Assembly (NCBI RefSeq): GCF_947488025.1
Contig: NZ_CANKYS010000010.1
Coordinates: 62,001-126,000, forward strand
DNA length: 64,000 bases
From: an uncultured Nocardioides sp.
GTDB taxonomy: Bacteria; Actinomycetota; Actinomycetes; Propionibacteriales; Nocardioidaceae
Direction: 5' to 3'
Position numbers and translations under genes: made by a program
Notes under the pieces: generated by a model
The model's database searches: none
The model's input: only the letters and a program-made list of their open reading frames with translations
What the model was told of the DNA's origin: nothing
Part shown: positions 50,273 through 58,783 of the stretch, piece after piece
How positions within the stretch are numbered: the stretch's first letter is position 1
Layout of the letters: the number at the start of each line of letters is the position of its first letter

Positions 50273-51385
50273 GTGACGCAGATGGACAGCGCCGAGTCGG
50301 CCGGCGGCCGGCTCGGCGCTGTTCTCTTGTCCCCACGCTCGGGCGTGGTCGCCCTCGGCCCGCACGGGCCGTGGCTGACCACCACCCCCGACCAGGCCCG
50401 GCAGGTCCTGACCGACGTGTCCGGATTCGACTTCCCGGGTGACGTGACGCGCAGCGGCGACCTCTCCGCCAGCCGGGGTGAGACGCGCTCGGGACACCTC
50501 GTCTTCCCACCGCTACAGCCCGAGGCGGTCGAGCGCGGCCTGGCCGTCTTCACCACCGAGTGGGAAGCGGCGATCTCGACGCACGACCCCACGGTCCAGG
50601 GCGAGCCGTACGACGCCATGCTGCTGCTGCGGCGTCCGGTGGCGCGGTCCACGACCTCGGCGGTGCTGCCCTCGCTCGACCGCGCCGACCGCGACCAGGT
50701 CGCCGACCTGGTGCTCAGCTGGATCGATGCCCTGGCACCGGTGATCGCGGCGCGCCGCCCTCCCCGTCGGTGGAGTCGGGCGCGTCGCACGGAGCGCGAC
50801 GCACGCTTGGCGCTGGATGATGCTCTCGCCGCCATCCCCCACCTCGACGGCCCACCCCAGATGACAGCCACGATGCTGGCCGCCGGCATTCAGGTCCCGA
50901 TCGCCGCAGGTGCCTGGCTGCTGGCCTGGCTCGCCAGCCACCCGAGCGACGGAGTCGACCCGGTGTCGGCAGTCTGGGAGACCTTGCGCCTGACCCCTCC
51001 CACGTGGATCACGGCCCGCATCACCACGCGTGAGGTGGACCTCGGGGGTCAGCGGGTGCCGTCGGGCGCCGTCGTGCTGGTCAGTCCCCTTCTCCTCGGC
51101 CGCCTGCACGAGCTGGTGCCCGGAGATCCCGACGGCCTGCCTGGGTTCGACCCGCATCGGTGGCAGAGCGGCGTCCAGCGGCCTGGTGCCTGGCTTCCCT
51201 TCGGTGCCGGACCGCACGCGTGCCCGGGCCGCCACCTCGGGATGGCCCTCCTCACCCACCTGGCTGCGTGGGGGCTCTCGCGCACCCTTTCGCTGACTGA
51301 ACGTGTGACCATCGACCAGAGCCGGGGCATCGCCCCGCTACCGTGTCGTTTCACGATCGCCGACGGAAGGGAGCCGGTCAGGTGA
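50273..51385 (+). CDS. short, divergent cytochrome P450
   Basis: The 370-residue protein is shorter than the usual 400 or so. It has the heme-binding loop PFGAGPHACPGRHLGMALL with the thiolate Cys near residue 316, and an ETLRLTPPTW K-helix (E-x2-R) near residue 236. The I-helix segment MLAAGIQVPIAAGAWLLAWL has Val where the oxygen-activating Thr normally stands. Its stop overlaps the start of a histidine kinase gene (GTGA), so the two are made together. The missing Thr and the coupling make a heme-sensor or unusual peroxygenase-like role worth considering next to a normal monooxygenase. Confidence 0.82.
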   Translation: MTQMDSAESAGGRLGAVLLSPRSGVVALGPHGPWLTTTPDQARQVLTDVSGFDFPGDVTRSGDLSASRGETRSGHLVFPPLQPEAVERGLAVFTTEWEAAISTHDPTVQGEPYDAMLLLRRPVARSTTSAVLPSLDRADRDQVADLVLSWIDALAPVIAARRPPRRWSRARRTERDARLALDDALAAIPHLDGPPQMTATMLAAGIQVPIAAGAWLLAWLASHPSDGVDPVSAVWETLRLTPPTWITARITTREVDLGGQRVPSGAVVLVSPLLLGRLHELVPGDPDGLPGFDPHRWQSGVQRPGAWLPFGAGPHACPGRHLGMALLTHLAAWGLSRTLSLTERVTIDQSRGIAPLPCRFTIADGREPVR

Positions 51386-52713
51386 TCGACCAGCCCGCGC
51401 TGCAGGACACCGTGGTGGACGGACCGGTGTCCTCCCAGGCGGCGCGCCTGGCCGCGTCAATCCTCTCCGGCGACACATCTCTCGACGCCGCAAGCGCGCT
51501 CATGGCCGAACACTTCCTGTCGCAGCCGCGAGTGGAGATCGTGACCGTCGTCTTCACCAGTTTTGTCCCTGCGGACCAGACTGGATGGATGCAGCTAGGC
51601 GGGCGCGCGTGGGTCCGGGAGTGGGCGGCGCCGGGCTCCTCGCGGACGTTGTTGCCGGCACCGGATGCGGGTCCCGAGGCGGCACTGAGCATGCCGTGGG
51701 TCTCACGGATCGCCAGGACACAGGTCGTCGCCCTCACAGATCGCGACCTGCTGCCGCCCGAAGCCACCCAGGACCTCGAGGAGCTCGCCCGCGCAGGGGT
51801 CCGGAGCTTGATCGCTTCGCCCGTCAGCTTCCAAGGCGACATGTTCGGCAGCCTGTCGCTCGTCAGCGTTGAGGCCGGCGAATGGCCCGACCAACTCATC
51901 CAAGACTTTCGCTCACTCAGGTCCGCCTTCGTATCCCGCCTCGTCCTCGAGCAGTCCCGTCGCTCGCTGGCGGAGGCGCTCGAGGCGGGCGCCGAGGCCC
52001 AGCTGGCCGCGCAGCAGCTGTTCGGCGCGGTGGGGCACGAGCTGCGTACGCCGCTGTCGGCGATCCTGGGCTACACCGAGGGCCTGCTCGACGACGCCGA
52101 GCACGGAACGGCCGACGACGTCGCGACCGGCATGAAGCGCGACGGACCGGTCATCGTCCGCTCCTGCGAGCGGCTGCTGTCCATCGTCGACAACCTGCTG
52201 GGCGCGGGGCGCGCCATGTCGGCCGACGACCAGCGCCAGGAGGTCTCGGTGGCCGACGCGGTCGCCGACGTCATGCACTGGCACCGCACCCCCGCACGGA
52301 CGGCCGGCGTCGACATGCAGGCCCACGTCGACCCGCGCCTGGCCGCGTGGGGACACCCGTCCGCGATCCGGCAGGTCCTCGCCAACCTGCTGGGCAACGC
52401 CATCGCCCACCACCGCCCCACCGGCGGCACCGTGCACCTCACCGCGGAGGCGCTGGTCGGCGAGAGCGCGAAGCCGATGCTGCGCATCATCGTGCGCGAC
52501 GACGGGCCGGGCCTCACGCCCGAACAGCTCGCGCACGTCTTCGAGCCGTTCGTGCGCTTCGCCGCGCCGACCACCCAGGGCAGCGGCCTCGGGCTGTCGC
52601 TGTCGCGCACGATCGCGGAGCGCGAGGGCGGCGCGGTCCGGGGCGAGTCCACTCCGGGCACCGGCTCGTCGTTCTGGCTCGAGCTCCCCGCGTTCCGCCC
52701 CCGGCAGGACTGA
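51382..52713 (+). CDS. GAF-type sensor histidine kinase
   Basis: The GTG at 51382 overlaps the P450 stop by 4 nt. The 443-residue protein has no membrane segment. Residues 20-190 look like a GAF domain (VSRIARTQVVALTDRDLLPP, VRSLIASPVSFQGDMFGSLS). The HisKA box FGAVGHELRTPLSAILGYTE has the phosphorylated His near residue 219. The ATPase part shows LANLLGNAIAHHRPTGG, VRDDGPGLTPEQLAHVFEPF and GSGLGLSLSRTIAEREGGA. The most likely partner is the receiver protein at 49659. A tight link with a P450-like protein is unusual. Confidence 0.9.
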   Translation: MIDQPALQDTVVDGPVSSQAARLAASILSGDTSLDAASALMAEHFLSQPRVEIVTVVFTSFVPADQTGWMQLGGRAWVREWAAPGSSRTLLPAPDAGPEAALSMPWVSRIARTQVVALTDRDLLPPEATQDLEELARAGVRSLIASPVSFQGDMFGSLSLVSVEAGEWPDQLIQDFRSLRSAFVSRLVLEQSRRSLAEALEAGAEAQLAAQQLFGAVGHELRTPLSAILGYTEGLLDDAEHGTADDVATGMKRDGPVIVRSCERLLSIVDNLLGAGRAMSADDQRQEVSVADAVADVMHWHRTPARTAGVDMQAHVDPRLAAWGHPSAIRQVLANLLGNAIAHHRPTGGTVHLTAEALVGESAKPMLRIIVRDDGPGLTPEQLAHVFEPFVRFAAPTTQGSGLGLSLSRTIAEREGGAVRGESTPGTGSSFWLELPAFRPRQD

Positions 52714-52759
52714 GCCGATTCCCGCCTCGCCAGCGGGCTCATGTATCCTCGTCCCGCTT

Positions 52760-52833
52760 GGGCAGGTAGCTCAGTTGGTACGAGCGATCGCCTGAAAAGT
52801 GATAGGTCGGCGGTTCGACCCCGCCCCTGCCCA
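52760..52833 (+). tRNA. tRNA-Phe(GAA)
   Basis: The 74-base cloverleaf has acceptor GGGCAGG paired with CCTGCCC plus A, D arm GCTCAGTTGGTACGAGC, anticodon stem-loop ATCGC-CTGAAAA-GTGAT (anticodon GAA) and T arm GGCGG-TTCGACC-CCGCC. CCA is not encoded. Confidence 0.96.
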
Positions 52834-52839
52834 CAAGCA

Positions 52840-52878
52840 CAGAAGGGCCCCGCTCACGTCCCGACCGGGGCCCTTCTG
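52840..52878 (+). terminator. terminator after tRNA-Phe
   Basis: CAGAAGGGCCCCG pairs perfectly over 13 bp with CGGGGCCCTTCTG around a 13-base loop. It starts 6 bases after the tRNA. Confidence 0.85.
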
Positions 52879-52924
52879 CATGTCCTCCACCAGCTCTGAC
52901 CGGCGCGCCCGCGAGGATGGTGCG

Positions 52925-54262
52925 GTGCTCCCCCGCCTCGAGGTCGTCCGCCGCCTGCGCCCGGTGGACCTGGTCGCCCCCGGTTCGGCGCAGGTCACCA
53001 CCGCCACGGCCGGCGAGGTCGCGGTGCCGGCGGTCGCGCCGTACGTCGCAGGGACGACGTCCGGCTCCGGCGGCCCGGTGGCGATGCACCTGGGCGACCA
53101 CCGGTTCGCCGCGTCCCTCGACGACGGGTCGGTGTCGCTCGAGGTCCCCGGCGCCGGGACTCTCCGCAGCCGCCGCTTCCACCGCGCCGAGGAACCGACC
53201 GGACTGGGCCTGACGCTGACCGGCACGCACGTGACGGCCTGGAGCCGCGAGGCGGCCGGGTGGGTGGCCCGGGCCCGGCACGACCTGCGGGAGGTCGCGG
53301 CGGAGGGCACCGGCGTGCAGGTCGACACCCGCGACGAGACCGCGCTGCACGGGCTCCGGGTCGAGCTCCCGGACGGCGGCGGGGTCGCCGGGGCGTTCGG
53401 CCAGCTCGGCCTCCGGGACACCCGGTTCGTCACCGACGAGGACGGCTCCCCGGTGCGCGACGACGGCGCGCTGTGGCTGACCGCGACGTCGGCCGGCCCC
53501 GGGTTCTTCGACACCGCGCACACCAGCGTGTGGCGGCTCGACCCCGACACCCTCGAGGTCGGCCACTCCGCCGACCTCTTCTTCCGCAGGCCCGACCGCC
53601 CGGGCGTCTTCGGCGACCACGCCACCCACGTGCTCCGCTCGGAGGGTCGCTGGCTGGTGGCGACCAGCACGTGGGGCGACTTCGAGGCGCCGACGACGCG
53701 CGCGGGGCGCCGTACGCCGGCGGGGTTGCGGGTGACCCTCGCCGAGTCGGGCAGCGACCTGCTGCACGGTGCGCACGTGCTCGACACGCGCGAGCTCCCG
53801 CTGCCCGTCGACGGCCTGGCGTCGATCGCCGCCTGGGACCCGCACCTCGTGCGACGCGACGGCGAGTGGCTGGTCGGCTTCGTCAGCGCCCGCCGGTTTT
53901 TCGACTTCCACCCCGCGCTCGCGGCCGGACGCAGCCTCGACGACCTGCGGCTGCTGGGCGCGGCGACGGACCGTACGTCGACCGAGGGCACGACGCTGGT
54001 CGACGTCGACGGCCGGCTGGTGGTCCTCGCCAGCGACGGCCGCGACTCGCGGCGAGGGCTGCGCGCCCGCTTCCCGGCGTACGACCTCACGATGACCGAG
54101 ACGGGGACGCTGGACGCGCCCTACCCGACCAACCTGCCCTGGCCCACCCTCGCGCAGGTGGACGGCAGGTGGCTCATGGTGACCTTCGACGGGCGCGCGG
54201 CGGGCGGAAAGCTGCTCGGTTACGGGACCCACGGCGACCTCGTGGTGATGCGGTCCGGGTGA
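52925..54262 (+). CDS. protein of unknown function, beta-propeller-like
   Basis: I prefer the GTG at 52925, behind GAGGATGGTGCG, to the ATG at 52880, which abuts the tRNA-Phe terminator stem. The product is about 445 residues without a signal peptide. It contains repeated blade-like segments with the pattern G-R/E-W-L-V: VLRSEGRWLVATSTWGDFEA, VRRDGEWLVGFVSARRFFDF, VDVDGRLVVLASDGRD and AQVDGRWLMVTFDGRAAGGK. This looks like a five-bladed propeller of the glycoside-hydrolase-43/62/68 superfamily type, but I see no certain catalytic acid triad. It stands alone between tRNA-Phe and the amino-acid dehydrogenase. Confidence 0.65.
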   Translation: MLPRLEVVRRLRPVDLVAPGSAQVTTATAGEVAVPAVAPYVAGTTSGSGGPVAMHLGDHRFAASLDDGSVSLEVPGAGTLRSRRFHRAEEPTGLGLTLTGTHVTAWSREAAGWVARARHDLREVAAEGTGVQVDTRDETALHGLRVELPDGGGVAGAFGQLGLRDTRFVTDEDGSPVRDDGALWLTATSAGPGFFDTAHTSVWRLDPDTLEVGHSADLFFRRPDRPGVFGDHATHVLRSEGRWLVATSTWGDFEAPTTRAGRRTPAGLRVTLAESGSDLLHGAHVLDTRELPLPVDGLASIAAWDPHLVRRDGEWLVGFVSARRFFDFHPALAAGRSLDDLRLLGAATDRTSTEGTTLVDVDGRLVVLASDGRDSRRGLRARFPAYDLTMTETGTLDAPYPTNLPWPTLAQVDGRWLMVTFDGRAAGGKLLGYGTHGDLVVMRSG

Positions 54263-54365
54263 GCTCGCCGGACTACCCTTGAGGTGACGGCGGTCACCAC
54301 CCCTCGACCGCGCTGACCAGGTCCGCACACCCCGCGGCCGCACCCACCAGAAAAGGACGAAGAGC

Positions 54366-55475
54366 ATGTCTGGACCCCTCGCACCGACTGGATCGGCCGC
54401 CTCCGGCGTCGACGTCTTCGAGCTCGGCAACGAGCACGAGCAGGTCGTCTTCTGCAACGACCGCGCGACCGGCCTGCGGGCCATCGTCGCCATCCACTCC
54501 ACTGCGCTCGGGCCGGCCCTCGGTGGGACGCGGTTCTACCCCTACGCCAGCACCGACGACGCGATCGTCGACGTCCTCAACCTCTCCCGCGGCATGTCCT
54601 ACAAGAACGCGCTCGCCGGCCTCGACCTCGGCGGCGGCAAGGCCGTGATCATCGGCGACCCGGCCGAGCTGAAGACCGAGGCCCTGCTGCGGGCCTACGG
54701 CCGCTTCGTCCAGTCGCTCAACGGCCGTTACTTCACCGCGTGCGACGTCGGCACGTTCAGCGAGGACATGGACCACATCGCCCGCGAGTGCGACTTCGTC
54801 ACCGGCCGCACCGTCGCCCACGGCGGCGCGGGCGACAGCTCGGTGCTGACGGCGTACGGCACGTTCCAGGGCATGCGCGCGGCCGCCGAGCAGGTCTGGG
54901 GCGAGCCCACCCTGGCCGGCCGCACCGTCGGCGTCGCCGGCGTCGGCAAGGTCGGTCGCCACCTCGTGCGCCACCTGATCGAGGACGGCGCCACCGTGGT
55001 CGTCACCGACGTGAACGCGCCGTCGGTCGAGGCCATCCGCGAGCAGTTCCCGCAGGTCACCGCGGTCGCCACCACCGAGGAGCTCGTCGCGAGCGACATC
55101 GACGTCTACGCCCCGTGCGCCATGGGCGGCGCGATCAGCGACGAGGTGCTCGACGTGCTGCGCGCCAAGATCATCTGCGGCGCCGCCAACAACCAGCTCG
55201 CACACTCGGGCATCGAGAAGCAGGTCGAGGAGCGCGGCATCCTCTACGCCCCCGACTACTGCGTGAACTCCGGCGGCGTGATCCAGGTCGCCGACGAGCT
55301 CGAGGGCTTCTCCTTCGAGCGCGCCCAGCAGCGCGCGACCGGCATCTTCGAGACCACCCGCCGGGTGTTCGAGCTCGCCAAGGCCGACGGGGTGACCACG
55401 GCCGAGGCCGCCGACCGGCTCGCCGAGCGTCGCATGCGCGAGGTCGGCCGCCTGCGCGGCATCCACCTCGGCTGA
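54366..55475 (+). CDS. Leu/Val/Phe-type amino-acid dehydrogenase
   Basis: The 369-residue protein belongs to the Glu/Leu/Phe/Val dehydrogenase family. The catalytic region is [20 protein letters not shown] followed by AVIIGDP, with the Lys in the K-N/A-A-x-A-G-L-x-x-G-G-G-K motif. The NAD-binding domain has [20 protein letters not shown] near residue 180. Other marks are [17 protein letters not shown] and [20 protein letters not shown]. Length and sequence suggest leucine or valine dehydrogenase, not glutamate dehydrogenase. It reversibly deaminates branched-chain amino acids. Confidence 0.92.
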   Translation: MSGPLAPTGSAASGVDVFELGNEHEQVVFCNDRATGLRAIVAIHSTALGPALGGTRFYPYASTDDAIVDVLNLSRGMSYKNALAGLDLGGGKAVIIGDPAELKTEALLRAYGRFVQSLNGRYFTACDVGTFSEDMDHIARECDFVTGRTVAHGGAGDSSVLTAYGTFQGMRAAAEQVWGEPTLAGRTVGVAGVGKVGRHLVRHLIEDGATVVVTDVNAPSVEAIREQFPQVTAVATTEELVASDIDVYAPCAMGGAISDEVLDVLRAKIICGAANNQLAHSGIEKQVEERGILYAPDYCVNSGGVIQVADELEGFSFERAQQRATGIFETTRRVFELAKADGVTTAEAADRLAERRMREVGRLRGIHLG

Positions 55476-55549
55476 CCGGGCACTTCCTCGCGCACCAGCA
55501 CGCTGACCGGGCGCTTCCTCGCGGACCTACCGCGAGGAAACGCCCGGTC
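55473..55549. repeat. 31-bp-period repeat and bidirectional hairpin after the dehydrogenase gene
   Basis: TGACCGGGCACTTCCTCGCG begins exactly at the stop codon (55473) and recurs as TGACCGGGCGCTTCCTCGCG at 55504, 31 bp on. The second copy forms a hairpin with CCGCGAGGAAACGCCCGGTC, stem 19-20 bp with one mismatch (55505-55549). This lies between convergent genes and can terminate both. The same 31-bp unit occurs at 61903-62043. Confidence 0.75.
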
Positions 55550-55644
55550 GCTGTGTTCTGGCGCGACGGACTGCCCGGTCACCTGCGGGCGTGCTTGTAG
55601 ACCGCACCGCCCGGTCGCCCGGGCGAGGTGATCAGTGCGATCAG

Positions 55645-55833
55645 TCAGTCTGCGCGACGACGCGGGTCGGCATAGTCCGACCACTCGTCGTCAACTGGAT
55701 CGACCTCACTCGTGGAGTGAGTATCTTCTCCGTGAAGCTCCTTCGCCAGCGCGCCGAAGTCCGTCTCGTGAGTCCGGTACTTCAGGTCGCGGGCAACCTT
55801 CGTCTGCTTCGCCTTCGCTCGGCCGCGCCCCAT
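55645..55833 (-). CDS. DUF3073 protein
   Basis: The ATG at 55833 gives 62 residues starting MGRGRAKAKQTKVARDLKYR, the conserved basic start of DUF3073. The second half is acidic (DDEWSDYADPRRRAD). A longer reading from 55920 lacks family similarity before this Met. DUF3073 genes lie next to purM in many actinobacteria, as here (purM ends at 55990 on the same strand). The function is unknown; a nucleic-acid-binding role is only suggested by the basic N-terminus. Confidence 0.88.
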   Translation of the reverse strand: MGRGRAKAKQTKVARDLKYRTHETDFGALAKELHGEDTHSTSEVDPVDDEWSDYADPRRRAD

Positions 55834-55989
55834 AGGGTCGACCCCCTCGCACACTTGGCCGGGGCTGTCGGAGAGCTGCCCGACGCGCCCGGTCTGATCG
55901 GTTACATATCGTGGGGTCAACGCTACCTGAGCGGTGGCTGTTCCCGCACACCAAGAGCCCGCATTTCGTGCTCGAAGTGCCGAATCTCA

Positions 55990-57072
55990 TCACCAGCCGG
56001 GGTGCTGGCCCTCCAGCAGGACGCGGCCACCGTCGACGTCGTCCGCGTGCGCCTCGCCGGCGACCCAGGCGCGGATGCCGTGCCCGGCCAGCACGGCGAT
56101 GGCGGTGTCGACCGACTCGGGGGCCGTGAGCGACACCATGCCGACGCCGCAGTTGAGGGTGGCCTCGAGGTCGGCCTGGGCCACGTCACCGACACGGCGT
56201 ACGACGTCGAAGACGGGCTGCGGCGTCCACGTCGAGCGGTCGATGCGGACCGACAGCTCCTCGGGGAGCACCCGCTCGAGGTTGGCGGCGAGACCGCCAC
56301 CGGTCACGTGGGACATGGCGTGGGTCTCGGTGCGCGCGGCGAGGTCGAGGCAGGCCTTGGCGTAGATGCGGGTGGGCTCGAGGAGCTCCTCGCCCAACGT
56401 GCGACCGAAGTCGTCGACCTGCCGGTCGACGGTCCAGCCCGCCTGCTGGAGCAGGACGTGGCGCACGAGCGAGTAGCCGTTGGAGTGCAGGCCACTGGCC
56501 TCCATGGCGATCACGACATCGCCGGGACGGACGCGACCCGGGCCGAGGAGCTTGCTGGCCTCGACCACCCCGGTCGTGGCGCCGGCGACGTCGTAGTCGT
56601 CGGGGTCGAGCAGCCCGGGGTGCTCGGCGGTCTCGCCCCCGATGAGCGCACACCCGGCGACGACGCACGCCTCCGCGATGCCCTTGACGATGGCGGCGAT
56701 GCGCTCGGGGACGACCCGGCCGCAGGCGATGTAGTCGGTCATGAAGAGCGGTTCGGCGCCGCACACGACGAGGTCGTCGACCACCATGCCGACGAGGTCG
56801 AAGCCGATGGTGTCGTGGACGTCCATCATCTGCGCGATGGCGACCTTGGTGCCGACGCCGTCGGTCGAGGTGGCGAGCAGGGGCCGCTCGTAACGGGTGA
56901 GCGCGGAGGCGTCGAAGAGGCCCGCGAAGCCCCCGAGCCCCCCGATCATCTCCGGACGGCGGGCCTTCTCGACCCAGCCCTTCATCAGGTCGATCGCCCG
57001 GTCGGCCGCCTCGATCGAGACCCCGGCGGCGGCATACGCCCCGGACGTGGATGCAGTGGGCTGGTCGGTCAC
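55990..57072 (-). CDS. purM: phosphoribosylformylglycinamidine cyclo-ligase
   Basis: The 360-residue protein has the PurM marks LLATSTDGVGTKVAIAQMMD near residue 85, FDLVGMVVDDLVVCGAEPLF, LIGGETAEHPGLLDPDDYDV and HVTGGGLAANLERVLPEELS. It closes the imidazole ring, converting FGAM to AIR with ATP, in purine synthesis. It lies 40 bases downstream of purF on the same strand and is followed by the DUF3073 gene, the usual actinobacterial order. Confidence 0.97.
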   Translation of the reverse strand: MTDQPTASTSGAYAAAGVSIEAADRAIDLMKGWVEKARRPEMIGGLGGFAGLFDASALTRYERPLLATSTDGVGTKVAIAQMMDVHDTIGFDLVGMVVDDLVVCGAEPLFMTDYIACGRVVPERIAAIVKGIAEACVVAGCALIGGETAEHPGLLDPDDYDVAGATTGVVEASKLLGPGRVRPGDVVIAMEASGLHSNGYSLVRHVLLQQAGWTVDRQVDDFGRTLGEELLEPTRIYAKACLDLAARTETHAMSHVTGGGLAANLERVLPEELSVRIDRSTWTPQPVFDVVRRVGDVAQADLEATLNCGVGMVSLTAPESVDTAIAVLAGHGIRAWVAGEAHADDVDGGRVLLEGQHPGW

Positions 57073-57112
57073 ACGGAGCTCCTCGGGTGGCGGCGTGCGG
57101 GACGGGGTGGGG

Positions 57113-58651
57113 TCAGGGGTTGTTGAGGACCGGCAGGGCCCGACCCATGGTGGGCGACTGCAGCGTCGCCTCGAGCAGGTGCTTGCCGAGCAGGCTCTCG
57201 TCGGGCAGCTCGATCGGGTACTCCCCCGTGAAGCAGGCCTGGCAGAGCCGGTCAGCCGGCTGCCCGGTCGACTCCACCATGCCCTCGAGCGAGATGTATC
57301 CGAGGCTGTCGGCGCCCACGCTCGCGGCGATCTCCTCGGGCGTCAGGCCGTTGGCGATCAGCTCGGCGCGGGTGGCGAAGTCGATGCCGTAGAAGCACGG
57401 CCACTTCACCGGCGGGCTGGAGATCCGCACGTGCACCTCGAGGGCACCGGCCTCGCGGAGCATCCGCACCTGGGCGCGCTGGGTGTTGCCACGCACGATC
57501 GAGTCGTCGACCACGACGACGCGCTTGCCGCGGATCATGTGCTCGAGGGCGTTGAGCTTGAGCCGGATGCCGAGCTGGCGCAGCGTCTGGCTGGGCTGGA
57601 TGAACGTGCGGCCGACGTAGGCGTTCTTCACGAAGCCCTGGCCGAACGGGATGCCCGACTCGGCGGCGTACCCCGATGCGGCCGGCGTGCCGGACTCCGG
57701 GACGGGCATCACCAGGTCGGCGTCGACGGGGAACTCGCGCGCCAGGCGGCGGCCCATCTCGACGCGCGCCTCGTGGACGTTGCGGCCGCTGATGGTGGCG
57801 TCGGGGCGGGCGAGGTAGACGTACTCGAAGACGCAGCCCTTGCGCGCGGGCTCGGCGAAGGTGTGCGACCGGAGGCCGTTCTCGTCGATGACGATCATCT
57901 CGCCGGGCTCGACCTCGCGCACGACGCTCGCACCGATGGTGGCGAGCGCGGCGTCCTCGCTGGCCACGACCCAGCCGCGGTCGAGGCGGCCGAGGACCAG
58001 CGGGCGGATGCCCTGCGGGTCGCGGGCGGCGTAGAGGGTGTGCTCGTTCATCCAGACGAAGCAGAAGGCCCCGCGCAGCTGCGGCAGCACCTCGAGGGCA
58101 CGCTGCTCGAGCGTGGTGTCGGGGTGGTGGGCGAGCAGTGCGGTGACGAGGCTGGTGTCGTTGGTGGCGCCCTCGACGCCCTTGATCTCGAGCTCGCCGG
58201 CGGGGCCGGGCAGCTCGCCGACCATCTCGCGCAGCTCGTGGGTGTTGATCAGGTTGCCGTTGTGGCCGAGCGCGATCGACCCGTCAGCGGTGGGCCGGAA
58301 GGTCGGCTGGGCGTTGTGCCAGGTGGACGCGCCGGTGGTGGAGTAGCGCGAGTGGCCGATGGCGAGGTGGCCCTTCAACGAGTCGAGCGTCGACTCGTCG
58401 AAGACCTGCGAGACCAGGCCCATGTCCTTGTAGACGAGGATCTGGCGCCCGTTGCTGACCGCGATGCCGGCGGACTCCTGGCCGCGGTGCTGCAGCGCGT
58501 AGAGCCCGAAGTAGGTCAGCTTGGCGACGTCCTCACCGGGGGCCCAGACGCCGAAGACGCCGCAGGCATCCTGCGGTCCCTGGTCCTGGGGGTCGAGTGC
58601 CGTGGTGAGGCGGCCGTCGCCGCCCGTCCGCCTGCTGCTCTGGTAGGGCAC
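57113..58651 (-). CDS. purF: amidophosphoribosyltransferase
   Basis: The GTG at 58651 gives 512 residues with a short propeptide. The N-terminal nucleophile is the Cys in QDACGVFGVWAP near residue 30, exposed by cleavage. The glutaminase part has GLYALQHRGQESAGIAVS and IALGHNGNLINTHEL. The phosphoribosyltransferase site is GKRVVVVDDSIVRGNTQRAQ. Cysteines for an iron-sulfur cluster are present in WPCFYGIDFATRAEL and RLCQACFTGEYPIELP, as in the Bacillus type. It makes 5-phosphoribosylamine, the first step of purine synthesis. Confidence 0.97.
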   Translation of the reverse strand: MPYQSSRRTGGDGRLTTALDPQDQGPQDACGVFGVWAPGEDVAKLTYFGLYALQHRGQESAGIAVSNGRQILVYKDMGLVSQVFDESTLDSLKGHLAIGHSRYSTTGASTWHNAQPTFRPTADGSIALGHNGNLINTHELREMVGELPGPAGELEIKGVEGATNDTSLVTALLAHHPDTTLEQRALEVLPQLRGAFCFVWMNEHTLYAARDPQGIRPLVLGRLDRGWVVASEDAALATIGASVVREVEPGEMIVIDENGLRSHTFAEPARKGCVFEYVYLARPDATISGRNVHEARVEMGRRLAREFPVDADLVMPVPESGTPAASGYAAESGIPFGQGFVKNAYVGRTFIQPSQTLRQLGIRLKLNALEHMIRGKRVVVVDDSIVRGNTQRAQVRMLREAGALEVHVRISSPPVKWPCFYGIDFATRAELIANGLTPEEIAASVGADSLGYISLEGMVESTGQPADRLCQACFTGEYPIELPDESLLGKHLLEATLQSPTMGRALPVLNNP

Positions 58652-58714
58652 GAACCCGAGTCTACGGGCGCCCGGCCCGATCGTCGCACCCACGCCCGCC
58701 CGCCGATACCCCGG

Positions 58715-58781
58715 CCGATGTCTGAGGACGTCGTGGACGGCTGGCGGGCCGATCGACGACCGTCACGTCCTCAGGTATCGG
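58715..58781. repeat. 67-bp inverted-repeat element, copy R5
   Basis: The arms are CCGATGTCTGAGGACG and CGTCCTCAGGTATCGG, with two mismatches, of the CTGAGGACG subtype also seen at 30166. It lies 3 bases past the stop of the SDR gene (minus strand) and 64 bases upstream of the purF start. Confidence 0.8.
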
Positions 58782-58783
58782 TC

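Noticed and set aside
52799..52924. Start of the propeller-like gene inside or just after tRNA-Phe (52799 or ATG 52880).
   Set aside because: These starts overlap the tRNA or the terminator stem. The GTG at 52925 has a ribosome site and lies beyond both.
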